Source: SpSt-600 sp042408195
Lineage (GTDB): Bacteria; Chloroflexota; Anaerolineae; SpSt-600
Direction of reading: 5' to 3'
NCBI GenBank assembly: GCA_042408195.1
Contig: JBHOQL010000077.1
Coordinates: forward strand, 1-19,837
DNA length: 19,837 bases
Part shown: positions 8,734 through 16,733 of the stretch, in pieces
Numbering within the stretch: position 1 is the first letter of the stretch
How the letters are laid out: each line of letters begins with the position of its first letter
Notes under the pieces: generated by a model
What the model was told of the DNA's origin: nothing
The model's database searches: none
The model's input: the letters and a program-made list of their open reading frames with translations, nothing else
Position numbers and translations under genes: made by a program

Positions 8734-11712
8734 TCACCCCCTTCTCAGCCGGGCCCTGACCACCGCCCCCAGGCTGGCAAGGACCATCCGCACCATCGCC
8801 CCGGCCGGCACGCGGGAGAGCATCGCCCCGACCGGGACCGCCGCCACCGCGCCAGGGATACAGGCCCGTTCCTCCGTCCAGGCTGAGTAGAGGGGGCCTT
8901 CCCTCCCAGGAGACTCGCAGACCGCCCGCAACCGGAAGAAATACGCCTTTCCGTCCTCCAGGCCACTGATGGAGAGCCGCGTCGTCGGGCCCGAAACGAC
9001 CGTCGTCCATTCGCCATCGGCCGGGCGCCAGGCGGCCTCGTAGCCGGTGACCACCTGTCCACGGGGCGGGTCCCACACCAGGACGGCCCCGCCCGGGACC
9101 GGATTGACCAGGAAAGCGGTCGGCGGGTCCAACGTGGTCTGGCAAGCCTGCCGGGCCCGGAACTCTTCGGCCTGCCAGAGGCGGCGAATGTCCTCGGCGG
9201 TGTCAGCCTCCACCCCCGGCGGCGCCACGTGGATGACAATTCCCGGCGGGTAGAAGTGCAGCGTCGCTTCGTCCTGTAGAGAGGCAGGCGGCTCATCGCC
9301 CGTGTAGGGCGCCAGCAGGAGCGAGAAGCGCACCGTCTGTCCGTTGTAAGACGGCCCGTTGGGGTTGAACTGACCGCCGAAGGCCCGCATCAGCGCCGCA
9401 CCGACCCCGTTGCCCCCCAGATGGGAGTAGTCCAGCATCCGGCCATGGTAGGAGCCGAACGGGTTCAGGGAAAGGACCTGTCGCCCGTCCCGCTCCCGCA
9501 GGCGCATCGGACAGAAGGCCATAGAGGCCAGCACCTCTGCATTCTCCCCCACCAGCAGGCCGTGGTTCCCATCCGAGACGGCGACCCAGCCCGCCGTCAC
9601 CTGATGGTTGAAAGCATCCAGTTCCCGGTTGCGCGGGTTGATCTGCCCGTAGTTCAGGTCGTAGTATGAGGTGATGCCCAGATAGTTGTGCTTCCACACC
9701 CGCAGTGTTCGTCCCGGGGGAGCTTCCAGCCGAGGCGTTATCTGGAAGGGCGCTACCTCCACCCAGCGCAGGTCCATCAGGCGGCGCAGTTTCTGGATCA
9801 TGTTGTGGATGACGTCTGTCGGCGGCGTGTATGCGTATACCGCTTCTACGTCCACGTAGAGATAGGGTAGGTCGTCAAACAGGGTGAAAGTATAGGTCAA
9901 TTGACTTTCATGCCGGCCGTGCGGCGTTTCCATCGGGATAGTCGTCCGCATCCGCACGCGCTGAAGTCCATCCCAGGCTTCGCCCTCCAGCGGGAGGAAG
10001 GTGTAGCGTCCAGCCGGGTAGACGACCGGATGCTTTCGGGTCCTGTAGGAGACGAACGGGCGCAGGAAATCGGGGCCGCCGACCTCAGCGCCAAGATACC
10101 TAAAGGACTCAACGCCGTTCTCCGGCGAAAAGCAGACCTCCAGCCACCGGTTGGAGAGGCGGGTCAAGGGGGTCCAGCCGCCGGAGTCCGGAGACGGAGC
10201 GGGTCGGAGGCGATAGCGGGCCGCTATATTCGGGCCAACCGCAGCGACGAAGCGGACCTCGGCGCGGGTCCGGCCATCGGGGAGCTGGGCGACCTCCGTC
10301 AGCGATGCCGGGATGGGGTTTCCGTCCGCGTCCTCCAGGCGCACCGCCCGGATTCCCTCCGGGAGGATGACCGGGAGCCGGACAGCGCACCTACCGGCGG
10401 GGGTGGGCAGGTCACGGGCGGGGGGCGCTGTCACCAATTCAAAATCGTAGAGGACGCCGTCGGGCGCTTTCGGGGCGATGGTTTTCCAGGCTCGGACCGC
10501 CTCCCGTTCAGCTTCTTCGGCTCGTTCGGCGGCCCTGCTCAGGATTTCCAGGGCGCGCGCCTGCCGCTCCTCGTTGATGACCGGCGTGGACATGCCGAAG
10601 TGGGTGGTGCTCAACCCGATCAGCCGCAGGAAGAAAGAGGAGTCCATCCCTTCCCACAGAGCTTCCCGCAGGTCCAGGCCAGCGCGGGCCGCGAGGGTTT
10701 CGGCGCGCAGCGAGGCCATCCGGGAGCGCTCCAGCAACGTCCAAGTGATAAGGCTGGGGTACTTCTCGGCCCACGAGTAGTTGCCGTCAAACGCGCCATC
10801 GGCCAGGTCCTGGCGGACGAGGACCTCGCCCTGCGGGGGATGGGTAGCCAGGTACTCCGAAGGGACGGTGAAATCCGCCCAGGGGTACCGGTTCACCACC
10901 GCGATGTACTCTTCCAGTCCGCCAGTGTTGGGGAACCAGGAGAAAATCCGCGGTACTTTGACCGGAAGCCAGGTCTCCAGGTCAGCATCTGCGTTTATGT
11001 GGATGAGGACGTCCGACTGAATCTCGCCGCGCCGCTGGCGGTCGTGGAGGTCCAGCATCAGGTTCTCCAGGGAGCCGAATTCAAGGATATCGGCGGTGGA
11101 AAGGCAGGGGAAAAGGACCAATGGCGGCTGGTCCTCGCGTGTGCGGAACCAGAGGGGGTTGAAGCGCTGCTGGAGTGGTAAGGCTGGGACAAAAGCGCCC
11201 AGGGTGTTGAAGGGCACCAGGGAATAGTAGAGGAGCAGGCCCTCTACACCGCAGTCCCTGAGAATCTGTTCCTGACCGGTTGTGAACATGCACTCCTGCG
11301 GTCGGTAGAGCGGGGCAACCCGGCCGAAGAGTCTCTTCAGCCCGGAGCCCCACGGGTTTTCCATCGCCCATTTTACGGCTGCTCGGAACTCATCGCGGGT
11401 GGCAGCGTGGTTGGCGCCGTTGTTGAAGGGCCCCAGGACGATTTCGTCCAGCCCGGCGGTGACGCGGCGCCGGATGCGCTCCAGGATGTCGGGGCAGTAT
11501 CGGGGCACGATCTCCTGGAAGGTCCAGTAGACCTCGGTATCCCAGTAGGCGCGGGCCTTCTTCCCAGCGGCGTTGGCCTGGTCCAGGATGTCCAAGACGT
11601 GGCGGATGACGCGCATATCGGTGCCGAAGCCGGCCTCGTCGGGGGTATCGCCGCGCCAGGAGTGGTAGAAGTTGATGTGGAAACCCAGAGTCAAGTAGAC
11701 TTTGTGCTCCAT
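8734..11712 (-). CDS. Large GH38/GH57-like glycosidase-type protein with fibronectin III domain
   Basis: 992 residues from the ATG at 11712 (AGGGGG just upstream); a GTG at 11736, directly after the preceding stop and with its own GGAG, is the alternative. The N-terminal ~380 residues look like the seven-stranded barrel of alpha-mannosidase (GH38) or GH57 enzymes: LTLGFHINFYHSW (8-18), AYWDTEVYW (55-63), LGPFNNGANH (93-102), YRPQECMFTTGQEQILRDCG (136-155), and INADADLETWLP (239-250). Candidate acids are Asp58, Glu60, Glu140 and Asp241. The middle (about 430-860) is beta-rich, like GH38 C-terminal domains. A fibronectin III domain fills about 863-952 (WDPPRGQVVTGYEAAW, ISGLEDGKAYFFRLRAV), followed by a hydrophobic, Arg-ended tail. 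There is no signal peptide. It is last in the minus operon. Activity is unproven; it likely trims a glycoside linked to uronate use. Confidence 0.6.
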   Translation of the reverse strand: MEHKVYLTLGFHINFYHSWRGDTPDEAGFGTDMRVIRHVLDILDQANAAGKKARAYWDTEVYWTFQEIVPRYCPDILERIRRRVTAGLDEIVLGPFNNGANHAATRDEFRAAVKWAMENPWGSGLKRLFGRVAPLYRPQECMFTTGQEQILRDCGVEGLLLYYSLVPFNTLGAFVPALPLQQRFNPLWFRTREDQPPLVLFPCLSTADILEFGSLENLMLDLHDRQRRGEIQSDVLIHINADADLETWLPVKVPRIFSWFPNTGGLEEYIAVVNRYPWADFTVPSEYLATHPPQGEVLVRQDLADGAFDGNYSWAEKYPSLITWTLLERSRMASLRAETLAARAGLDLREALWEGMDSSFFLRLIGLSTTHFGMSTPVINEERQARALEILSRAAERAEEAEREAVRAWKTIAPKAPDGVLYDFELVTAPPARDLPTPAGRCAVRLPVILPEGIRAVRLEDADGNPIPASLTEVAQLPDGRTRAEVRFVAAVGPNIAARYRLRPAPSPDSGGWTPLTRLSNRWLEVCFSPENGVESFRYLGAEVGGPDFLRPFVSYRTRKHPVVYPAGRYTFLPLEGEAWDGLQRVRMRTTIPMETPHGRHESQLTYTFTLFDDLPYLYVDVEAVYAYTPPTDVIHNMIQKLRRLMDLRWVEVAPFQITPRLEAPPGRTLRVWKHNYLGITSYYDLNYGQINPRNRELDAFNHQVTAGWVAVSDGNHGLLVGENAEVLASMAFCPMRLRERDGRQVLSLNPFGSYHGRMLDYSHLGGNGVGAALMRAFGGQFNPNGPSYNGQTVRFSLLLAPYTGDEPPASLQDEATLHFYPPGIVIHVAPPGVEADTAEDIRRLWQAEEFRARQACQTTLDPPTAFLVNPVPGGAVLVWDPPRGQVVTGYEAAWRPADGEWTTVVSGPTTRLSISGLEDGKAYFFRLRAVCESPGREGPLYSAWTEERACIPGAVAAVPVGAMLSRVPAGAMVRMVLASLGAVVRARLRRG

Positions 11713-11736
11713 AGCCCCCTCGCTTTGGCCTGTCAC

Positions 11737-12558
11737 CTAAACTCCGGCATAGGCATTGAAGCCGCCGTCCACTGGGATCACCGCTCCTGTCACGAAGGCA
11801 CTGGCAGGAGAGGCCAGCCAGACTACCGTCCCGATAAGGTCTTCTGGCACCCCGAAGCGTCCCATTGGGGTATGGGCCAGGATGGCTTGCCCGCGCGGGG
11901 TGAGATTGCCTTGCTCGTCCAGCAAGAGGTAACGGTTCTGTCGGGTGAGGAAAAAGCCGGGGGCAATGGCGTTGACCCGTATCCGGGGTGAATATTCCTG
12001 GGCCAGGTAGACAGCCAGCCACTGGGTGAAGTTAACCACCGCCGCCTTGGCCGCTGCATAGCCCACTACACGGGTTAGGGGACGGAAGGCCGCCATGGAA
12101 GAAATGTTGATTATTATGCCTTCCCCAGCCTCGGCCATCTGCTTTGCGAACACCTGGGCCGGAAGTATCGCCCCGCCAAACAGGTTGAGGGCCACGACCC
12201 TTTCCAGCGCCTCCAACGGAATCTCAAAGAAGGGGCGTTCAGGCCCCACCGTCGCCTCCGGGATGTTGCCCCCCGCCAGGTTGACCAGGATGTCCACCCG
12301 ACCCACCTCTTGCCGGACCCGTTCGGCCACCATCTCCACTTCGTCCCGCTTCAGGACGTCCATCCGGTAGCCCCAGGCCTCCAGGCCTTCTGCCCTGAGC
12401 GCAGCCACGCGCTCATCAGTAGAGAGGATATCGGTGATGACCAGGCGAGCGCCAGCCCATCCCAGTCCCCGAGCCACTGCCTCAGCCAAAACACCAGCCC
12501 CGCCCGTCAGCAAGGCGACTTTGCCCCGTAAGGAGAACAATTCCTCCAAACGGCTCAT
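11737..12558 (-). CDS. uxuB: SDR-family fructuronate reductase / D-mannonate oxidoreductase (UxuB type)
   Basis: 273 residues, standard short-chain dehydrogenase. The nucleotide loop is TGGAGVLAEAVARG (18-31); the catalytic set is Ser153/Ser154 (NISSM), Tyr167 and Lys171 (GYAAAK). Asp43 at the end of the second strand (VITD) favours NAD. Features typical of the UxuB SDR branch (e.g. Bacillus YjmF and Thermotoga homologues) are LVNLAGGNIPEATV instead of the usual NNAG, and the C-terminus PVDGGFNAYAGV. It would reduce D-fructuronate to D-mannonate, the step after UxaC/UxaE. A 5-ketogluconate reductase (IdnO-like) role is the main alternative, given the gluconate genes upstream. The ATG at 12558 overlaps the 6PGDH stop (TGATG) and has GGAGG at six bases; a GTG one codon earlier is less likely. 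Confidence 0.8.
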   Translation of the reverse strand: MSRLEELFSLRGKVALLTGGAGVLAEAVARGLGWAGARLVITDILSTDERVAALRAEGLEAWGYRMDVLKRDEVEMVAERVRQEVGRVDILVNLAGGNIPEATVGPERPFFEIPLEALERVVALNLFGGAILPAQVFAKQMAEAGEGIIINISSMAAFRPLTRVVGYAAAKAAVVNFTQWLAVYLAQEYSPRIRVNAIAPGFFLTRQNRYLLLDEQGNLTPRGQAILAHTPMGRFGVPEDLIGTVVWLASPASAFVTGAVIPVDGGFNAYAGV

Positions 12559-13982
12559 CACTCACCTCCATCAGGTTTTTCCTCCCACTCGGTGTGGAAA
12601 ACTCCTGGGCGGTCTGTCCGCCGGTAGGTATGGGCGCCGAAGGCGTCCCGCTGGGCCTGGATGAGATTGGCCGGAAGACGGGCGCGGCGCATCGCCTGCA
12701 GGTACTCCAACGCGGTCCCCAGCGCCGGCATCGGGATCCCCGCATCCAGCGCCCGCTGCAGGGTCCGGATCGCCCCCGGCAACCGCTGCTGCACTTCGGC
12801 CAGAAAGCGGGGATGGAAAAGCAGGTGAGGGTTCTCCCGGTCCTCCCGAACAATCCCCTCCAGGAACGGCAGCCAGCGGGCCCGGATGATGCAGCCCGCC
12901 CGCCAGACCCGCAGGACCTCTGCCCGGTCAGTCCCGTACCCATATTGCCGCGAGGCTTCGTACAGCAGCCAGAGCCCTTGAGAAAAGGCAGTTAGAACCG
13001 TCAGGTTCAGCGCGTCCTCCAGATCGGCCAGGAGTTCCTCTAACGGCGCGGTTGGGGTCCGCTCTGGCCAGGGAAGAAGAGCCGCGACGCGCTCCCGGTC
13101 GGTCTTGTAGAAGGAAAGGGTGCGGGCAATCACTGCCGCCGTCAAGGTCGGCGTGGGCACGCCCAGTTCCAGCGCGCTCTGGGCTGCCCAACGTCCCGTC
13201 CCCTTCTGCTCCGCCTGGTCCAGAATCAGTTCTACCAGCGGCTCCCCTGTCCCGGAGTCCCGATACTGGAGCACCCGGGCAGTCAGTTCGATCAGATACG
13301 ATTGAAGAGTCCCCTCGTTCCAGCGCGCGAAGACCCCCGCAGCCTCCTCCGGGGACATCCCCATCCCGGTTCGCATCCAGTCGTACGCCTCGGCGATGCC
13401 CTGCATGAAGGCATATTCAATGGCGTTGTGGGTCATTTTGACGTAGTGGCCTGCCCCGCCCCGGCCCATGTAGGCACAGCAGGGCCCAGCATCGCTGACC
13501 GCGGCTATGCGGGTGAGCATCCCCTCCACCGCCGCGTAGGCCTCCGGAGACCCGCCCGGCATCAGGGAGGGACCGAGGAGAGCCCCCTTCGTTCCCCCGC
13601 TGATCCCAACCCCCAGAAATCGGATGCCCTGAGCAGTCAGGGCCCGCTCCCGCCGCTCTGTATCGGCGAAGTGGGAGTTTCCCCCATCCATCACAATATC
13701 TCCGGGCTCCAGCAGGGGGGTCAACTGAGCCAGAACTTCGTCCACGGGCGCCCCAGCGCGGACCATGAGAAGGATCCGGCGGGGACGCTCCAGGGAGCGC
13801 ACCAGGTCCTCCAGGGTATAAGCGGCGGAGATCGGTTCTCCCCGGAGCTGCTGCAGGAAGGCCTGCGTCTGCTCCGCCGTGCGGTTATAGACGCAGACCC
13901 GAAATCCCCTGCGGGCGAAGTTCAGCGCCAGGTTCTGGCCCATCGCGCCTAAGCCAACTAAGCCTAAATCGGCGTAGTTCAT
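12558..13982 (-). CDS. gnd: 6-phosphogluconate dehydrogenase (decarboxylating), long form
   Basis: 474 residues, normal for the long dimeric form. It oxidises 6-phosphogluconate to ribulose-5-phosphate and CO2. Signatures: GLVGLGAMGQNLALNFARRG (7-26) for the coenzyme, with VYNRT at the second strand indicating NADP; MDGGNS (98-103); GISGG...GPSLMPGG (126-144); the catalytic segment HYVKMTHNAIEY with Lys182, His185, Asn186 and Glu189; QKGTGRWAAQSALELGVPTP; and the C-terminal FGAHTY / GVFHTEW that closes the partner's active site. The usual Glu-Glu after SGG is Thr-Lys here (SGGTKG, 128-133), an unusual change beside the substrate site. The ATG at 13982 has AAGGAG at eight bases; the GTG two codons upstream is too close to that site. 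It sits between the kinase and the SDR. Confidence 0.93.
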   Translation of the reverse strand: MNYADLGLVGLGAMGQNLALNFARRGFRVCVYNRTAEQTQAFLQQLRGEPISAAYTLEDLVRSLERPRRILLMVRAGAPVDEVLAQLTPLLEPGDIVMDGGNSHFADTERRERALTAQGIRFLGVGISGGTKGALLGPSLMPGGSPEAYAAVEGMLTRIAAVSDAGPCCAYMGRGGAGHYVKMTHNAIEYAFMQGIAEAYDWMRTGMGMSPEEAAGVFARWNEGTLQSYLIELTARVLQYRDSGTGEPLVELILDQAEQKGTGRWAAQSALELGVPTPTLTAAVIARTLSFYKTDRERVAALLPWPERTPTAPLEELLADLEDALNLTVLTAFSQGLWLLYEASRQYGYGTDRAEVLRVWRAGCIIRARWLPFLEGIVREDRENPHLLFHPRFLAEVQQRLPGAIRTLQRALDAGIPMPALGTALEYLQAMRRARLPANLIQAQRDAFGAHTYRRTDRPGVFHTEWEEKPDGGE

Positions 13983-14011
13983 CGCCACAACTCCTTACGA
14001 GGTCGTCTGCC

Positions 14012-15523
14012 TTATCTATCCTCCACTGGGGTTCGCTCAAATGCCCTTTCCAGGTCCGCTAACAGCGCCTCAAAGGACAGGAACTGCTCCTGATAGCGAG
14101 GCACCCACTCGGCTACCGGCTCATACACACGCACCGGCCCCTCCACTACAGCCGACGGAAGGTCCGGGGCGATCCCCAGCGCGGTGCGGGCTAGGACAAG
14201 GCTCCCCATTAGGGCCGGTTCAGAAACCTCTGGCACCTCTATCGGGACCCCGAACACGGAAGCCAGGATGCGCATCCAGAGGTCGGAACGGGTTCCTCCG
14301 CCGCCAGCCCGGAGCCGCTGGGGAGCGAGGCCATTCTCGGCCAGTGCTTCCAGAACCAGCCGAAGGGCGAAGGCTACCCCTTCCATTGTCGCCCGAAGGA
14401 GATGTCCCTCTCTGTGGTGGGCCCGCAAGCCGAAGAGGACGCCGGAGGCCCGGGGGCCGATTCGCGGGAACCGCTCTCCGGTCAGGAAAGGCAGGAAAAG
14501 CAGGTCTGTTGGCCCCTCCACTGCGCCAGCCCTGGCTTCCTGCTCCGACGCGTCCAGGCCGAGCACTTCCCGCACCCACTGGAGGGCACTCCCGGCGTTG
14601 TTGATAGCTCCACCGGGAAACCATTGTCGTCCTGCCAGATAGTAAGTCTGGAGGCGCATCTGAGGGGAGGCATCCAAGACGGGGCGGTCGGCTACCCGGC
14701 GAACCATAGCCGTTGTCCCCAGATTGATCGCCCCGACCTCCGGCGCAACAGCCCCCAGCCCCAGACCCACCGCACCCCCATCGTAGACTCCGGCCAGGAG
14801 TTCCACGTCCGGAGGGAGACCCAGAGCCTCCGCCGCCTCCGGCCGCAGAGGACCAAGACGGGTCTCCGGCGCCACGGCCTCCGGCAGCTGCTCCTCTGCG
14901 ATCCCCACCAACTGGAGGAGGGCAGGATCCCACCGGAGGCTGTGCACATCCATCAGCTGGGTGGCCGTGGCCGTAGAGTAATCCGTCACCGGCCTCCCCA
15001 GAAGCCGGAAGAAAAGGTAAGCCTTGGCGTCCAGAAACCAGCGGGCCCGGCGGAATACTTCCGGCTGTCGGACCCGCAGCCACTCCAACTTGGCTAGCGG
15101 GTACTGAAAGAGCGGCGGGCACCCAGTGCGCTCGTAAACCGTCCGGGCATCCATCCGCTCCAGCAGTCCCGGAAACGTCTCCCGGGCCCGGGTATCCTGC
15201 AGGGTGATGATCCCAGTCAGCGGGTAGCCCGACGCATCCAGTGGCAGGAGGCTCAACTGGTACGCGGAGAGAAGCATCCAGCGGACGGTGGCTGGGTCCT
15301 CTGCCATTACCTCCCGGACGGCTTCTACCAGCCGGTTCCAGAGGGTTTCCGGGTCGTGCTCCGCCCGTCCCCGCTCATCCCGGAGAACGGGAACCTCCCG
15401 GACGGCTGTCCGGTAGACCCGTCCGTCCAACCCCAGCCGTCCGACTTTAAGGTACGTTGTGCCGACGTCAACGGCCAGAATCTGCCCTACAGGCATTTCC
15501 CATCCGGCGAAGGGCCCGGGCAT
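14012..15523 (-). CDS. FGGY-family carbohydrate kinase, probably gluconate kinase
   Basis: 503 residues, the size of FGGY kinases, made of two ribonuclease-H-like domains. The first begins LAVDVGTTYLKVG (the phosphate-binding DVGTT loop); ITLQDTRARE (residues 137-146) corresponds to the sugar-site WxDxR region; the second has GVYDGGAVGLGLGAV, NLGTTAMV and the ATP-site AGGGGTRSDLWMRILASVFG. FGGY kinases phosphorylate gluconate, xylulose, glycerol, ribulose and related substrates; adjacency to gnd makes gluconate (giving 6-phosphogluconate) the best guess. The first ATG (15523) has GGAGGT at eight bases and overlaps the upstream gene by 56 bases; an internal ATG at 15496 gives the more canonical N-terminus but a weaker site. 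Gap to gnd is 29 bases. Confidence 0.85.
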   Translation of the reverse strand: MPGPFAGWEMPVGQILAVDVGTTYLKVGRLGLDGRVYRTAVREVPVLRDERGRAEHDPETLWNRLVEAVREVMAEDPATVRWMLLSAYQLSLLPLDASGYPLTGIITLQDTRARETFPGLLERMDARTVYERTGCPPLFQYPLAKLEWLRVRQPEVFRRARWFLDAKAYLFFRLLGRPVTDYSTATATQLMDVHSLRWDPALLQLVGIAEEQLPEAVAPETRLGPLRPEAAEALGLPPDVELLAGVYDGGAVGLGLGAVAPEVGAINLGTTAMVRRVADRPVLDASPQMRLQTYYLAGRQWFPGGAINNAGSALQWVREVLGLDASEQEARAGAVEGPTDLLFLPFLTGERFPRIGPRASGVLFGLRAHHREGHLLRATMEGVAFALRLVLEALAENGLAPQRLRAGGGGTRSDLWMRILASVFGVPIEVPEVSEPALMGSLVLARTALGIAPDLPSAVVEGPVRVYEPVAEWVPRYQEQFLSFEALLADLERAFERTPVEDR

Positions 15524-16514
15524 GGGGGATGACCTCCGGATTCACCACGTCGTCCGGAACCTCTCCCCGCAACACCCGCTCCACATCCGAAATCATCTTC
15601 TCCCCCATTCGGCGCAGAGTCTCCCGGGTGTAGGCGGCGATATGGGGCACGACCAGAACGTTCGGGAAACGGAGAAGAGGGTGGTCCGAACCGATGGGTT
15701 CCCCTTCCACCACGTCCAGCGCAGCTCCGGCCACCTTCCCGGACTCCAGGGCGGCGATGAGCGCGGCTTCGTCTATCAGTTCTCCCCGCGCAGTGTTGAC
15801 CAGGATTACGCCAGGCTTCATCCGGGCAAAAGCCTCGTGCGAAAGGAGATGGTAGTTCTCTTCGGTAAGGGATGCGTGGAGGGAGATGATTTCGGACTCT
15901 TGCAGAAGAGTTTCCAGGTCCACAGGCTCCGCTCCAGCGGCCCGGACGGTTTCCGGCGGAACGTTCGGGTCGTAGGCCAGCACTTGAGCTCCGAAGCCCC
16001 GGACCAGGATTTCGCCCACCCGGCTTCCGATGTTGCCAAACCCGATGAGGCCGACGGTTTTCCCCCGCAGTTCTACACCGATAAAAGCAGCGCGGTCGGC
16101 CCAGCGCCCTTGTCGCACCGCCGCCGCAGCCTGGGGGATGTGGCGAAGGAGGGTTAGCAGGAGCGCTACCGTGGCCTCCGCCACCGCATCCCGCTCCGCC
16201 GGGCCCGGTACTCGGGTAACCAGGACGCCGTGGGCTGTCGCTGAGGGAAGATGGACATTATCCACGCCAATGCCGTGGCGGGCGATCAGCCAGGTCTCGT
16301 CTTTGGCAGCGAAGAACTCGGGGGTGAACCGCGGGGTGACGCTGACGATAAGGATAGGGAAACCCTGCAGGGCTTGGGCTAGTTCCTTTCCCCCTATGGT
16401 GGAGGGAAACTCAAAACGCTGCACTTCTCCCAGGCGGCTCAGCTGTTCCAAATGCTCAGGAAAGAGCCGCCCGAAACTGCTGGAGTTGACGATGGCGATA
16501 CGCACGGAATCCAC
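15468..16514 (-). CDS. D-2-hydroxyacid dehydrogenase (ketogluconate/glyoxylate reductase-like)
   Basis: 348 residues. This family reduces 2-oxo acids to D-2-hydroxy acids with NAD(P)H. The Rossmann motif is GLIGFGNIGSRVG (155-167), with Asp182 (AYDPN) at the second strand, favouring NADH. Catalytic residues are Arg243 (NTARGELIDE), Glu272 (DVVEGEP) and His291 (VVPHIAAYT). Length and arrangement suit phosphoglycerate dehydrogenase-like or 2-ketogluconate reductase members; there is no ACT domain, so SerA itself is unlikely. With the gluconate-type kinase and 6PGDH next door, 2-ketogluconate to gluconate is plausible but not proven. The GTG at 16514 is preferred because AGGTGA lies five bases before it; the GTG at 16523 is possible but lacks a binding site. 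It is the first gene of the minus operon. Confidence 0.87.
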   Translation of the reverse strand: MDSVRIAIVNSSSFGRLFPEHLEQLSRLGEVQRFEFPSTIGGKELAQALQGFPILIVSVTPRFTPEFFAAKDETWLIARHGIGVDNVHLPSATAHGVLVTRVPGPAERDAVAEATVALLLTLLRHIPQAAAAVRQGRWADRAAFIGVELRGKTVGLIGFGNIGSRVGEILVRGFGAQVLAYDPNVPPETVRAAGAEPVDLETLLQESEIISLHASLTEENYHLLSHEAFARMKPGVILVNTARGELIDEAALIAALESGKVAGAALDVVEGEPIGSDHPLLRFPNVLVVPHIAAYTRETLRRMGEKMISDVERVLRGEVPDDVVNPEVIPHARALRRMGNACRADSGR

Positions 16515-16706
16515 TTTCTTCACCTATATGCTGTGCTAGAGTTCTGCCCTGTCTCCTCTTCACCTAAGCAAGAATTTAGGCCATAGGCTCATAGAGAGAC
16601 TAGCTATTCAATGGCCGCCTAGTTTACCCGAGCAGGATTTCCTATAAAGGCACTGATTTCCGCTAGATCCCCTCAGTGGTTTGAAATTGTGGACAACCTT
16701 CCTTCG
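16515..16706. other. Intergenic leader of the minus-strand gluconate/uronate operon
   Basis: About 190 bases without a gene. No convincing -35/-10 pair was found for the operon that starts at 16514. A seven-base direct repeat GATTTCC (16636-16642 and 16655-16661), 19 bases apart start to start, and an inverted repeat ACTAG/CTAGT near 16600-16625 could be regulator sites, but both are short. Read-through from the upstream flavin reductase operon is an alternative source of transcription. Confidence 0.3.
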
Positions 16707-16733
16707 GTGCTCGCAAGGCTTCCTTACGAGCAC
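16707..16733 (-). terminator. Long hairpin overlapping the flavin reductase stop codon
   Basis: GTGCTCG at one end pairs with CGAGCAC at the other, and the stem continues inward through a T-G wobble and AAGG/CCTT to about 12 base pairs with a three-base loop. The TAA stop of the flavin reductase (16726-16724) is inside the stem. There is no T run after it on the minus strand, so it could be an imperfect terminator or an mRNA 3'-end stabiliser. Confidence 0.45.

Noticed and set aside
9901..11181. 426-codon plus-strand open frame opposite the GH38/GH57-like gene
   Set aside because: Low-complexity, Gly/Arg/Pro-rich translation with no domain; it is the antisense shadow of a GC-rich gene with clear protein motifs.
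14220..15122. 300-codon minus-strand open frame in another frame of the FGGY kinase
   Set aside because: Gly/Pro/Ser-rich composition typical of a frame-shifted GC-rich gene; kinase motifs are in the overlapping frame.
15468..16514. Phosphoglycerate dehydrogenase (SerA) for serine synthesis
   Set aside because: The fold matches, but there is no ACT domain and the gene sits in an operon of sugar-acid enzymes; a 2-keto acid reductase is more likely.
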